A stretch of 64,000 nucleotides of DNA from Neoscytalidium dimidiatum (Eukaryota; Ascomycota; Dothideomycetes; Botryosphaeriales; Botryosphaeriaceae): positions 3,472,001-3,536,000 of the forward strand of contig CM074695.1 in the NCBI GenBank assembly GCA_037367355.1, in the 5' to 3' direction. Both the position numbers and the translations under genes were made by a program. Shown in pieces: positions 1 to 12,076 of this stretch (positions are counted from its first letter, which is position 1; each line of letters starts with the position of its first letter). Below the pieces are notes generated by a model. That model searched no databases. It worked only from the letters and a program-made list of their open reading frames with translations, and was not told where the DNA came from.

Positions 1-3000
1 AGGAAAGCGTCTCCCCAAGCTCACTGCAACGTTCGCGCCATTCCAGCTGGACGCGAGACAGAAAACGAGCCCGAGGACGAGAGCGAGTGAGTCTTCCGGT
101 CAGACGTTCAGACGCAAGTTACGGGTTGTGCCAAGGCGTGGTACGTATTTAGTGCTGCTGCTGCTGCAGCATCCCCACACGCGGTGCAATTGGGTGGCAT
201 CCGGTGTATTTTGGCCACCTAACCGCAGTCGGATGCAGCACAGTCTAAGTATTCGAGTATTGTGCAAGTACTTCAAGCACGCCTTGGCCGCTGAAGCTGG
301 ATCGCACGAAGATCGAAGTGAGTGAAGCACTGGGGTAGAACAAGCTTTGTGCGGCACAGTCGAGTAGCCGCAGAAACAGGTCGTACAGACGGACCATGTA
401 CCCGCCAACAGCTGCTCAGTACCTGCATGTCCCGGCGATAACGCCTGCGAATCCGCCGCGTGGCAGCTCAGCACCAGCATCCACACGCGCATTGCAGACG
501 CAGATGCGGGACGTATCCTGCCTCGCTACCTGGCCCACCTATAGCGTTTTCGCATGTAGGCACCACATTGCACAAAGGGCCAAACCACCGCTGCTTGCTC
601 ATCCACGCTCGTACCAGGGAAGAGGTCTCGCCTCTCAGCCACTCCGTTGCCCGCGCCTTCTCTTCTCGCCTCCCATCCCCCCAATCTTCCCTTGCGCGAC
701 AGGAGTCCCACACCACAAGGCCGCCGGTGCAGGCGCGTACCGTCCGCGCAGGATCCATGCCGCAAGGCGACCGCCGTTCGGGGGCGCTGGCCCCCTCCCA
801 GGAAGCGGGAAGGACCGGCGGGAGGCACCGTCTGTCGCGCTCGGGCCTGCGTACTTCTTCTCCGTATACATTGTCCGCGTCTGCGCGCTGACCTCGTCCC
901 TTCCTCCGCCCTTTCCTTTGCCCAGCTCCGGACATAAGCGAAACTTCAGCCGTCCGTCATGGTTGACACATGGTCAGGTTACTGCTCGCCTCTGCGTCCT
1001 TGCTGCCTGTGCGTTTTCCTTTCTTTGGGTGCGTGACCGCTTGTCACTGTGCTCAAGCACCATCGGATGCCCGAGGAACCCTCGCAACGAGACCCTTCTG
1101 AGCGTTTCCTCCAGCACGAACCCCCGTCGCGGATCAACGGATGACTCGAGGCCCACAAAAGCCCGTCGGTCGTTAGGAGCGGCGGCGCGCAGCGGCCGGC
1201 CGGCAGACCTGTCACAGATTAGATCCAGACGGCAATCAATCGGATGCATGATTGCGATTGAAGAGCAGAGGCTGCCTCGTCCGGGGGAAAGGGGGAAATA
1301 AGGGCCGGAGGTAGATGATCTCTCAGTCGTGTTTGGGGTGGGCTGCGCGAATGTCTCAGCCCTGTCGTATCCTCCGTGCCCGAGGCCCTGGATGTCGGAG
1401 CAAGTGTTAATGTCTGTGCACGTACGCGTGCGCCGGTGGCTCTGATTGCTTTTTGCTGCTGACTGACTGATGTGGTTCAAGGGGCAGGAGGGGGCATACG
1501 AAATTCGGAAGCGTTGCGATATGACTCTCGACTGATGCCTTCTGTTTCGCCGTCATCGCTGGGCGTTTCCTCAACGCTTAGTTTGAGCTTGCTCTGTGCC
1601 TTAGCGCTCCCGCCATATAGGATGCATAAGATCATCGTGTTAAGGCTGTGGTCAGCCGTGGTCCAGATGCACATTCGTACGTGTAGGATCCAGTCAGCAG
1701 GGCTTCTCGATAAGGTTCTTGCTGTAATTTATTAGCTGTTAATATACTTGCACCCTACGCCTATTCGAGCAGGACCCCGCTGCCGCCTCACTCATTTTCC
1801 TGTTGCTATTACGGTGGCTGATAAACACCTACGACACATTGTATGCAACACACCACGGCGCGACGGTTGGTTGTCCAGCGCAAGAGGAAGTGGGCAGAAA
1901 GCTAAGCGAAAGGTGTAGCAAGAGGCGGCTTCGACGACATCACCGTGCATACGCAGCCTATCAGCTACTGCCCTCAGGAGTCCATTCAGCCCATAGGTAC
2001 CTTGTTCGCTTGCAAAGCGAGCCCGAAGCGAACATGCATCTATTGAGCCAGCTGGGAGACTGGCGGCCAGAAGCAGACCAGCATGATTTCAGCCTCGAAG
2101 AAACATAGCATCCAACCACAGCATGAAGAGCAGTCGGAACTGGTGGGCTGGGTGGATCTTGTGCGGTAGCGGAAGGGTATAACGCAGCATCGACTAAGAT
2201 GCCAGACCGGTCAGCGCAAGAACGGCGGTCTAGACATCAAGCAGCGCCATGCGTAGCCTCGCTCCGCGCGTGCGCTGCGCCGGCAAGGCTCGCATCCACG
2301 CATCGTCAAACGCGCGGCAGGCCCCGCCATCAAACCCACATGGCTGAGACTATCGCCGCTTCAGCAAGCCCAGTGTTTCTCAAACAGAGCTGTCACGTTA
2401 CATCCGGACGCAGCCACGCGAACGAGGAATGAAGACGGCAAAGACGTCCTTCCAGTGGCAGCGAATTGTCAAATGTTCTGAAGCTAGTACTGCCGGTGAT
2501 GCCGGGGGACACGAAAGCTCTGACGGCAGTTTCAGCACTAGGAACGGCTAAGCTGCTGCTTAGCCCCGGCGGGAGCGGTCTGGTCGCAGTGCTGGACGCC
2601 GAAGGTAACGTCAGATGCACAGGTGCCTCGTCGTGGCCAGAGCAGAAGTTGCAGCGAGGCTCATTGGAGGCATCGTCAAGCTGGAGGAGTTGTCATTAAG
2701 GGTGGTGGTCGAATCGGAGAGCCAGAGTAAGAGGTTGAGATTCGACATGGGTATCGAGGGGCGCAACAAGGTACTGACCGGGATGCTCCTAGAAACCTGG
2801 GCAAAGCTGAGCCGACGAACCAATCCTCACGTTAAGCTTACCCGCATTCCCTACCCTATCGGGAAATTGCTAGCGAGAGAAAGGCAAGCTTGGCCCGGCT
2901 AGGGCAGGGGTTGATGATGAGTTGCGTGCAATACTCATGGAGTGGCAAGGCAGCGCAGGACAGGGCAGCGTACATACATACTAAGGGACGCCTGCTAGGG

Positions 3001-5875
3001 GAAGGGCTGATAAGGCAGGGCAGAGGACAGCCGTTTGGCGGGAGCGGCCGAGCTGTGCAAGCGGGCGGGTGCTCGAGCGGATGACGGTGACGGTGACGCC
3101 CGGACGCCTGCGGGGCTGATACTGGAAATGGCATATTCCTAGGCACAAAGGCGTCTCTGCGGAGGTGAGCCGGGCGTGGCTTCTGTCTGTCGCTCAGATT
3201 TGACGGACGGGGCTTGACACGGACGAGGGGCGACGCTGCAGCTGAGATGGCGAGATTGTGGTTGGCGACGTCGCGCCCGGGACACGGCGGGCAGGTGGGC
3301 TGCAACGAGCGTCAGGCAGCAAGTGTCGCGAGGGTCAGGCTGGAGTTGGGGAAATTGGTTGACTGGCAGCAGGCATGCGGGCGAAGAAGGTTCAACGGCG
3401 ATGGAGGGGCAAGCGAGAAGGCGTGGGCGGCCACAGCCATGATGGCGCTCCAGGTCGGCGGGGAGGGCGGCTGCAGGCCTGATGGCGACCAGGCCGGGAA
3501 CAGCAAACGCGGCGAGTCTCCGGGCAGGGCTTCTAGAAGACAGGGCGCAAGACAGCGCCAGGGCGGCCGCACGCTACACGCTGCAAGCTGCACGACGCCC
3601 TGTCGCCCTCGCTTACCCCGGCCGCCGGCCGCCAAGGAGCCTCGCGCTGCCGTTGACTAACCTCGCGTTTGAGCGACAGACAGGCCTCGACACCATCAAT
3701 CCCATGCCCTACCTGCCTCGGACTCTCGGCGTGCCTGCGCTGTCGCGCCGCCGCGCCACTGCTGGGCCCGAAAAGCCCCGTCTTGCCCGCTACACGCGTG
3801 GGCCCGCTCGCCGCTGGCAAGCCGGCTGACACCAAAGTATGATGGGCCTGGAGCGGTGCCGGCTTGTGGAGCGAGATTGCAGAGTTTCGGTGCCCTCTCC
3901 GACTCTAGCACACGCCCAAGACGAAGAAGGCTGCGCTTTGTGCACTGCCTGTTGCGGGAGTGCAGGAAAAGAAAGGGGGCCAGCAATCCGTACTGGTGGT
4001 TGGCTGCGCGGAAATGCAGCCCAGAACTGAGCCTGGCAGTGGGAGATCGTCATCAAGAAGCTGCCAAAAGAACGTCCAGGATCAGCACTGCTTGCCCTGC
4101 AACTGGCCAGCTCCCCGTTGCTTGTGTGCTGCCGATCGCCCACCCGCCTATTGTTGCTGCAAGCACTCCACAACCTCATCCTCCAACGCAACAGAGAGCT
4201 GATCGGCCCACTCGTAAATGAGATGCGGCTGGAGGTGGTCGTAACCCTGGAACACAAATGCCGCCAGGCTTGCTGCCGACACAGCTTGCGCAGTGGGCGA
4301 TCGGCATGCTCCCGAAAAAGCTTGTGCCCAGTTCCTCTCGCGCAACCCAGCTCACTGAACACGGTCGTCCTGTCCGAACGCCATGGAATTTGTGCTCCAA
4401 AGAAGGTTTCCATTTCGATCTTTTGGGAGCGATCAGCGGCCAATTGCCTCATCTTACGACAAGACGAAATCCCCAAGCCAGTTGCCGGCCATGCCGGCCT
4501 CCTGGCGCTGGGAATAGGATCCAGCTCCCGCGTCGCCCGACGGCCCTTCTCCGAGCCAACCTAGCCACACTACCACTTGCCGATCACTCGGACAGTGCCA
4601 GCGGTATCAGGAAATCGATGTGCATGCTGCATTTGAATATCGAATGATGAGAGGAGCGAGAAGAAGAGTGGTAGATGTAGCCCCTATCAAAGCGCGCTCG
4701 CGCTCTCTCTCTCTCCCCCTCCGGATCTGAAAGGAATGCCAGGAAGGGAGAGCCGTGTCAGAAAAGGAGACGTGTGAGAACCGTAGCCAGCTGAGTGTGA
4801 GATGCATCTGTTGTCCTGTGGCTTCTATCGTAACTATTTTGATAGTGCAGTACATACAAAAATACATGACACTAATTGCACATCTCTCTTTCGCGCTGCA
4901 CAGCCTCTCTGCCTTACGCGGCCCAACCCCGAACCACATCTCCAACGCTCCGATCACTCGCTTCAATGTAGCTCCGAATTATCACTGTGCAGTCTCAGAA
5001 AATATGCGGCCTGCACAGACTACTAGGGCTGGCCATGCTCTCTGACCCGTTACGGTAAGCTGGCTTGGCGCTGTTATTCGGCCTTCCGTGCGTACGTGCA
5101 TGCTACAGACCTTGTCTCAACGGAGATCTCGCCGGGCCGCAGGTTGTGCTAGAAGTGCACGTGCTGGGGCATGCGGGCTTTCTTTCTCCCGTAAGAATTT
5201 CCCTTTAGCAATGGTCGTGAACGATGGCAATGACTACTTGGTAATTCGATATCGTGATTTGATCCGAAACCCACAAAGGCCAAACCCCCACGCACCAACG
5301 CTTCCACCATTTTTGTATCTCGACCGCCCTCGTACCTTTCTATAAATGGAAAATCATCCGAAAATATGAACTCCCTCACTATGCCGGCGGCTATGAACTC
5401 ATCTGTACGTATACGCTTTAAAAAGGGTCAATCCAAAAATATGTACTGGAACAGGCCGTCTCGTCATCGAATGATAGGGAGCAGAAGGACCACCACGCTA
5501 CGTTCCCATCAAATCCCGCACCTTGTGGCTCCTCGGATGGCGTTCTTCGATCCTGGCGGCATAGACGCGTCGCCTCAGCACAGTACAGACCTAGCTAGAA
5601 GCACGGGTCCAATCACCCGCAGCATACCGTTGCAGCACGGCGCTTCCTTCCCTTTCCATGCTCTTACGCCGGGAGACCAGAGCGTCTCTGCGCGTCGGCC
5701 GCGCTTGTACTCTCCCCCTTAGCTTCCTTTTAAAATTTTTTTTTTCCCCAGAGATTCGGTTCAACGTTCCCACATTGATACGTCTCAAGGAGATTACACA
5801 GAAGGCTACCAAAAGCGGACTCAATGCAGTGATGCAATCATGCCCGCTTGGACTGCCTGCTGGTTTTGATCGGAC
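1..5875. other. 5.9-kb region with no supported gene
   Basis: I read both strands and found no recognisable domain and no chain of exons joined by good splice sites. The longest ATG-initiated open frame (396-1301, +, 301 codons) is rich in Pro, Arg and Ser, matches no family I know and overlaps long open frames on the other strand, as expected by chance in GC-rich DNA. Possible contents are regulatory DNA, a long UTR of a gene left of the window, or a non-coding transcript. There is a short CT run near 4700-4720. Confidence 0.5.
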
Positions 5876-7007
5876 CTACACGGTTCCGCGTAAATCGTTG
5901 AGTGCCTGCGTCAGCGCTCTCCTGGCCTCCAGCTCTTCGTGGTCTAGCTGAGATGGACGATAGTATTGAGTGACAATGGCTGTCACGGCTTTGAAGACAG
6001 CATATCTGCAAGGCCTAGTTAGCAGTGATGATCGGAAGGGAACCCCTTGCAGGCTCGACTCACATCTTCATCCTCACACCTTCTGAGTTCGACCTCTCAC
6101 CACAACCGAATCCCGCCCAGAATGCCCTGTTGCTCTCGTTTGCTTGACCGTCCGAGTAGCCCCAACAAACAGCAGCCAGCAGTGCATCGCCCCACATGCT
6201 GTTGCCCCAGCCAACCAGTCCATTGACACTTCGTCTCCGTTCGTCTACTAGTACATTACCTGGCCTGCCTGCGTCCATCGCCACAAGCACCGGGGTCCGT
6301 ACCTCATCCAGTGTAGCTTGTTGAGCCTGCACGAGTGAGCGTATGAAGTCGTACGGTAGTGCGATGAGCATATCCTCTGCATCTCGCAACACCGACTCTA
6401 GAAGTAGGAGGAAGGCCTCCGTCCAAGAACTGCTGCCTTTACCAGATGCGACCATTAGCGCAGGCCCGAATGCTGGGGCAGATATCGAAGTCAGCTCCCG
6501 TAGGTAACCTCCCAGAGCATGATCGATATGGGACAGATCCGTGCTGCTCAGGTGCGGCCGCAGCTGTGCCAAAGGAATGCCATGGACATGTGAACGCAGC
6601 ATATAGCTGCTTCCAAGGGGCTCAGAACAGGCGTTCGAGTCGACACATAGGAGCCTGGGTGTAGGAATCTGTACGCGAGGGTTGGAGCCGGCGATGAGCT
6701 CGAGAACGTGGGCTTCAGTGACAAGAGACAAGTGCTCGGAGCGGAGGAGACGAGTGCTGGCAGCTGGAGGACACTTCAGCACCAGCCTAGTACCATCCGC
6801 GAGGTGGAGGAGGTACAGACGATGGAGGCTGGTGGGCAAGCGCTCGAGTTGTTGGAGAGATGCTCGGGCGGAGCGAAAGTGATCGCGGAGTAGCTTCTGG
6901 ATGCTGGCTAGGTCCGGAGAGGGCGACTGCGGGCGACTCGAGGGGCCCTGGAGGGCGGCAGAAGGAAGGAAGTTGCTGGTTGACGAGTGGTAAGAGTGAC
7001 GACTCAT
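5876..7007 (-). CDS. Phosphotransferase (APH)-fold protein, probably catalytically dead
   Basis: Two exons (7007-6064, 6005-5876; 58-nt intron 6063-6006 with GTGAGT donor and TTGCAG acceptor) encode 357 aa. I took the ATG at 7007, which precedes the conserved-looking part; the frame stays open further upstream without adding domain sequence. The N-lobe lysine motif LVLK is present, and the C-lobe has the family pattern PGNVLVD followed by GWGNSMWGD, as in fungal aminoglycoside/choline-kinase-like proteins. The Brenner motif, normally HGDLHPGN, reads AMDAGRPGN, and the D of the DWGN motif is G, so both catalytic/metal aspartates seem lost. The second exon begins with YAVFKAVTAIVTQYYRP and carries a charged helix, typical of these proteins. 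Function unknown; a pseudo-kinase or binding role is inference. Confidence 0.75.
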
Positions 7008-8416
7008 TGTGACAAGCGGAAAGGAGGAGTGGACGTCGAGTGGTGGTAGATGCATGGCGACGGCCGGGCCCATGAGCGGGCAGCTGGCAGCTAAAAGGTA
7101 GGAATAATAAACAAAGCAGGCAGAGGCAAGCGGCAGAGGCAGAGCGCTGAAACAGAAGGCGGAGCCAGATGGAGCAGGTCTCAGGTGGTCTGGCAGCAGT
7201 TGGTGTTGGGGAAGGTTGCCGAATATGACAGCAGCCCCGAAAGGGCTTCTTTGAATATCACTTCGAGATAACGATGAAACCCGGACAGTACTTGACGACA
7301 GGCAGGGCAGTCGGGCCGAGGCTGACCGGGAGGAAGCGAGCACTGAGGCGTCATCCGGCGCAGGTCATGGTTGAGGTCAAGCATCGGCCTTGGGGCCTTG
7401 GAGCGGCCGTCGCGAGAGGCGGGCGCGGGCGCGGGCGCGGGCACAGGCACGCGGCGGGCGTGTTTGCGCGCGGCGGCGCTTGGCCGGGGGCATGCTGGAG
7501 CGACCAGGGGCGCATGGTCTGCGATGGCTGCTGGAGCTGGTTGCCGGTGCTGAGCTGGTGGGGTGGGCGGCGGTTGGTGGAGGGAGGCTTCTTCTCGCGG
7601 GCAGTCGGGGCTCGTCAGAGACTACTGGATATGGCATGGAGCACGGCGGCCGGGCTCGCGGCTGGCGGCTGGCGACTGGCGACTGGCGGCCCCGGCTTTC
7701 GCCAGAGCGCGTCTGACCGTGGCTGCCCCGAGCGCGCAGGGCTGAGCCTGGCACGCCTGGCCTTGCTTCAAACACTCGGCAGGCCTGCCGCAAACGCAAA
7801 TCCCGGTGGCGTCAAGAAGCGAGCTGCCCGCGTGCAATATGGCAGCCGCCTACCTGTACACAGCACAGGTACTGCCTCCCCCGCGCCCGCCCGTCCGCCA
7901 CAGCGCCCCTGCTCCTTGCTCCAGGCCCCAAGCCCCAAGCCCCATGCCACAGCGCCCAATGTCGTGCAGCGCCCCAACGTGGCATTGCCGTGTCGTATCG
8001 CCCAAGGGAACTCGCCTTTCGTGTTCCAGAAAGCGAGCCCGCAGCCCAGCGCCCCGGAACCTCGCGTCTGGTGGCTTGTCATGCCGCTGCCCTGGGACCA
8101 CACCACCATCGCCGAGTCGCTTATGAGTGCTGAGTTTCTATCCCAATCTCCACCCTGCCCCTCCGCCTCCGCGAGCCCGCCCGGTCCGGCTGTGCGTCCC
8201 GCCTGACGCCCGCCCTCGCATCCACACGCGTCCCTGCCGCTCCGCCCAACGTGCTATATCTGACCCCAACCCCCGCTGCCCTCCGCTGCACTCGGATACA
8301 GTCCCGCATAATCGCCCGAGGAAGCGTCTGCAGCCTCCATGCGCTTCTGCTGCTCGCCAAGCCCTCGCGTGCTTTCCGCGCCCGCCTCGCCTGGCTGTCA
8401 AGCCGGCCACTGCTGC
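7008..8416. other. GC-rich intergenic region with simple repeats
   Basis: No gene seen. An ATG-initiated frame (7274-8206, +) is open for 310 codons but is Ala/Arg/Pro-rich low-complexity sequence and crosses hexamer and GGCTGGC-type repeats near 7660-7690, so I treat it as chance. The region holds the promoter of the APH-fold gene and the 3' flank of the TAN1-like gene. Confidence 0.5.
7421..7441 (+). repeat. GGGCGC hexanucleotide repeat
   Basis: Three perfect GGGCGC units followed by GGG give four G3 runs separated by CGC loops, a textbook G-quadruplex pattern. It lies about 410 bp upstream of the APH-fold gene start. Confidence 0.85.
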
Positions 8417-9656
8417 TCAATTCGGCTGTTCTTTCGGTGATGGTTCGTATATTTCCGAGAGATTGTATCTCTTGAGTCGCTCGAAGTCGGGACCTACCAC
8501 GCTCATCCCACAGAGGCCCTGTGCGTGTCGTCAGCGTTTCCGGCTCCCGCCGCGGGCCAAGCCCTGGCCCGACACACTCAACAACCAGCAAGACTTGCCT
8601 TGTAGATGTCGACAAGCACTAGCAAGTCGTAATTTTTCAAGTCGACGCTGTGTCCCGGCCCAACGGCGGCAGCTACCGTGTTTATGACCTGTTCTCTCGG
8701 CATGTCTTTGTTATTGCGTATGTTTGGCCTTATTGCGAACTAGCCGAACACCGTCAGCGAAGACTTGGTGTGTTGCCCAGTGGCACGCCGAAAATGCTTC
8801 TCGTGCAGCAAAGGCCGGGAGGAATACGGAATACGATGGCTGCGGTGGAGGTTCTTACCTTTTTGCCAGCGGCACCTTCCGTGTGGAAGTGCGGCGCCAG
8901 CACCTTGGCGGCAACTTCCTCCAAGCCCTTCTGTGATGCCTTTCCCATGAGCGTCATAGGCGTCAGCCTCTTGACGAAGCGGCCCGTCTTGCGCTCTGAG
9001 CTTTCCATAGCGCACTCGCAAATGCGCCGCACAAACTCGACAGGCTCGATGGGCTGTCGTGTCTTGAAAAACATGACTGTAAATATGTTAGCAAGCGTCG
9101 CCAAAAAGCACATGCGCAGGTGAGACTAACTGCAGTCCGTATCGACCCGGATGTGCCTGAAGGGAGGCTCCTGGGCCGGCTTGCGGATGTCTTCCAGCTC
9201 TTTGGCAATTTCAGCCTCGACGTCCGCGTCCTGGTGCGGCGAAGCGTCGTCGCCCGCGTCTCCGACGCGGCTTGCGCCGCCGGACATCTTCTCAAAGTGC
9301 TACGCCCGCATCAGCCCCGCTCGTTACCGCACGCACATGCGTAGGGGAAGTATTTCGCGGCTGGCTGCATACCTCTCCGAACATGTCCCTCAGTTCAGTC
9401 ACGGCCTTGGCTTCTCTTCCCATATTGCACGTAGCCCAGATGCCAGAGTCTCCGGGCTCGATGTTGCCGCCGCCCTGTTTCGCGGGCAGCGTGCGCCATT
9501 GCCTCCGACCCTGTCGCAGTGGTCAGTCGTGCCGTCATTCGCGTGGAGAGGCGCCGAAAACTATGCCCAAGAGCAGGGCAGACGAACTCTGCTTCTCTTG
9601 CGGTCGTGCGGGTGGCCTTCGGTGGGCGCCTTGCGCTTCCGCGATTCGTCGGTCAT
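8417..9656 (-). CDS. TAN1: TAN1-like THUMP-domain tRNA acetylation adaptor
   Basis: Six exons (9656-9588, 9510-9373, 9299-9131, 9076-8859, 8739-8599, 8518-8417) give 278 aa, close to yeast Tan1 (289 aa). Tan1/THUMPD1 presents leucine and serine tRNAs to the Kre33/NAT10 acetyltransferase for N4-acetylcytidine at position 12. The N-terminus has a basic stretch (MTDESRKRKAP) then GGGNIEPGDSGIWATC, the start of the family core. The THUMP part includes RFVKRLTPMTLMGKA, GLEEVAAKVLAPHFH, FAIRPNIRNN, HSVDLKNYDLLVLVDIYK and GLCGMSVVG, all family hallmarks. The intron between 8599 and 8518 has a GC-AG boundary (AAG/GCAAGT donor), and the first intron uses GTTCGT. Intron-rich for a small gene. Family assignment is strong; no start ambiguity seen. 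Confidence 0.9.
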
Positions 9657-10423
9657 GACAGCTGAGCTGCGGGCTGATGCAGGTGGTGAGGATCGAAATT
9701 GAGCTGGTAGCGGCGCGATGAAAAGTAGCAGAAAAAGTTGCTCGCTCCGTCTGGCAACCGGCTCTGACTCGCTAAAGGTCTAGCAGAGTTTCGAGAACAG
9801 TTGTAAGCTGCAGCCACTCGGCCAGGATCAAGGGCGTTTAGGGTTTTTGATGCTCCGATCCGCACGCCAAGGTCCGAGTCCAAGGGACCCTATGCGATGA
9901 TGCGTTGCCTATCCGCCTCGGCCTCGAAACGTCTCACGCCTCCACGGGTGGCATTCCAGAATATGGCAACATCTACGACCGCTACTAATTATCCATCCAT
10001 ATCGCTTTGCGGCATCCACCTGTCCTCCGTCGTGTCATCACCTGCGTGCTTGCCCACGCCCCACGTGCGTGTGAAACACGAGAAACGCCGCGTTTCATGC
10101 TTGTAGATGGCATCGCATTCTTCTGCTCTTACTCTACGTGTGACTGGTCATCAAACACTCTCCGGCATGGCGAGAGCAGAAACTAACAATCTGCCGGCCT
10201 CCGAGACATCTTTCTGACGCTTACCTGGCGACATGTCATGCGCAACCCTGCCCGCCGCCGAATCTATGTTTCATCGCCCATTGTCCCTACTCTAAGCCAT
10301 TGCTTTTTTTTTTTACTATGCTGCCGGAAATCCATGGCATGCAAAGAGTCACCCCCATGTTTTCAAGCGCCGGGACGCCGGATAAAAGCAAGACCCTGCC
10401 CGGAAACCTGAAGAAACCTTCCT
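9657..10423. other. Intergenic region between eIF3e 3' end and TAN1 start
   Basis: No gene seen. It contains a T-rich run near 10305-10314 and is expected to hold the TAN1 promoter and the eIF3e terminator region. Confidence 0.6.
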
Positions 10424-11781
10424 TCATTTTGCAACCGCCGCACTGAGCACCTGTGTCCGGAAAAAGCCACCCTTGGTGCGCTCGATAACTTGCTGGTACA
10501 CCGACTGCGGGGGGTGGTTCATGACAACGGTGCCCGCCTGGTAGTCAATCTTGGCATCCACACGCGTGTCACGGATCAAATTCACGATCCACTTTTCACC
10601 TTCGTCTTGACTCAGGCCGAGACGAGTCGACAGATCCCTGTTTACCATGTTAGCTTTTAGTCCGCTGTCTAGATTTAGCACTGCCTGTCTTACTTGATGT
10701 CTATTCTCTGGTGGATCTTGCAGTACGACTCTGAGATCAAGTGCCTGGCAGCATCGACGAAGGCATCAGCCGTCGCAACCAAGAAGAAGTCCCTCCTCAG
10801 AACTTCTTCAGCTTCACCCAACTTCTTCTGTGCTTCCTCGAAATCGAAGTCGATGTAGAGAGCCTTAATAAAATCTGTCACTGGGTCGCTGTACTCGTAG
10901 CCCTCCTGCTTCACGATACGAATCAGGTCCTTGAGCTGTTTCTGATACTGACTGGAGGTTCTGCTCCGGCTGCGGTTCGTGATGACAGCGGCGGCAAGGT
11001 AGCGAAGAATCCAAGGGCAGCTAGTCTGAATGGTGTTGATGTAGGCGGGCGAAAAAAAGAGCTCAGTCAGGGTATCACGGGCGGGCTCGTGGTTGAAGAA
11101 AGGGAAAAGGGCCCAGTGAATGAGCCAAGTGCGGTGAGTCAGCTGGGCCAGAGGGTTGTTGAATAGCCTGGTGTCGATGTTCTCCTTAACCTTGTTGACC
11201 TCCTCCATGGCAGCTTCCCAGTCGGTCGAGAGGATGTTGCTGGCCAGCTTGCCCCAGGTGGACTCAGAGACCTTGTCGTTATCGGTGGACAGAACGCGGA
11301 ACCTGTAGAGCAGCTCGGATGCGCGCTCGTAATCACCGCAGCTGTACTGGAACTGCCCGAACTCGAAAAGCTTGTCGACCATCTCGTTGGTCACACCGTG
11401 GTTGTCCTTCAGGTAGTTCAAGTTGGCCGTCTTGTCGCTGCGCAGGTTGCTGACCACAGCCTCATCCTCCAAAAGGCTCAAGATCTTGCTCGTGTCCTCC
11501 TCAAGCTGCTCGCGCTTCTGCAGAACCTCCTCACGCTTCTTGTTGAACTCTTCGGCGGGCTGCTGCAGACCGTTGATTTCAGCGTGCAGACTGCCGACGT
11601 AGTCGATCATGTTGGTGGTCTTAAGCAATTCATATCGGAGTTCCTTATCCTGCTTGCTCTGTTCCTCCTCCGGTCCGGCGACAAACTGGATCAGCGGGAA
11701 GACCAGATGCCGATCCAGATTTGGGATCATCTTAGGGAGCAGCTCGTACTGCTCGGCGACATCGGGAGTAGCGTCGGCCAT
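10424..11781 (-). CDS. INT6: Eukaryotic translation initiation factor 3 subunit e (Int6)
   Basis: Two exons (11781-10694, 10637-10424; 56-nt intron with GTAAGA donor) encode 433 aa, normal for fungal eIF3e. I start at the ATG at 11781 ([19 protein letters not shown]); the frame upstream lacks another ATG nearby. The N-terminal part carries the eIF3 subunit 6 domain (HLVFPLIQF), followed by helical repeats and the PCI domain containing WALFPFFNH and [11 protein letters not shown]. The exon 2 winged-helix part has [18 protein letters not shown] and ends with the family tail around [15 protein letters not shown]. eIF3e belongs to the PCI/MPN core of eIF3 and acts in the cytoplasm in recruiting the 40S subunit. 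It is head-to-head with mL49. Confidence 0.96.
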
Positions 11782-12076
11782 GCTGGGCAAGTGGACAGGA
11801 CGACTCTACAGCGAGTGCTGGGGGGCGCTGCACAACGCGCAAGGTGCAGGAAAGGACGCGGACGCGGTGGGTTGAGCGAACGGTGGTGAAGGTGTGGGGT
11901 GCGCGGTGGACGTCAAAATTCCGCGCCGTGTCGCCTCGCTTGGGCCAAGCGCCGAAGACCGCCGATCTGCGACTTTGACCTTAGCAGCGGCACGCCAGAC
12001 AAGCCGTGATTGTGCACCCTCTGCTCTCTTCACCATTTCCAGTTGACCGCGTCGCTAATTAGTCACACACGCAGCC
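11782..12076. promoter_or_regulatory. Divergent promoter eIF3e / mL49
   Basis: These 295 bp separate two start codons pointing outward, so both promoters must lie here. A GACGTCA sequence at 11909-11915, matching the CRE/ATF core, sits near the middle. No TATA box is obvious. Co-regulation of the two translation genes is inference. Confidence 0.6.

Noticed and set aside
396..1301. 301-codon ATG frame on the + strand
   Set aside because: Low-complexity Pro/Ser/Arg content, no known domain, and open frames overlap it on the other strand. I cannot exclude a lineage-specific gene.
3790..4476. 228-codon frame on the - strand
   Set aside because: Begins with TTG, not ATG, and has no recognised domain or splice partner.
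7274..8206. 310-codon ATG frame on the + strand
   Set aside because: Crosses simple repeats and is Ala/Arg/Pro-rich; overlapped on the other strand by equally long frames.
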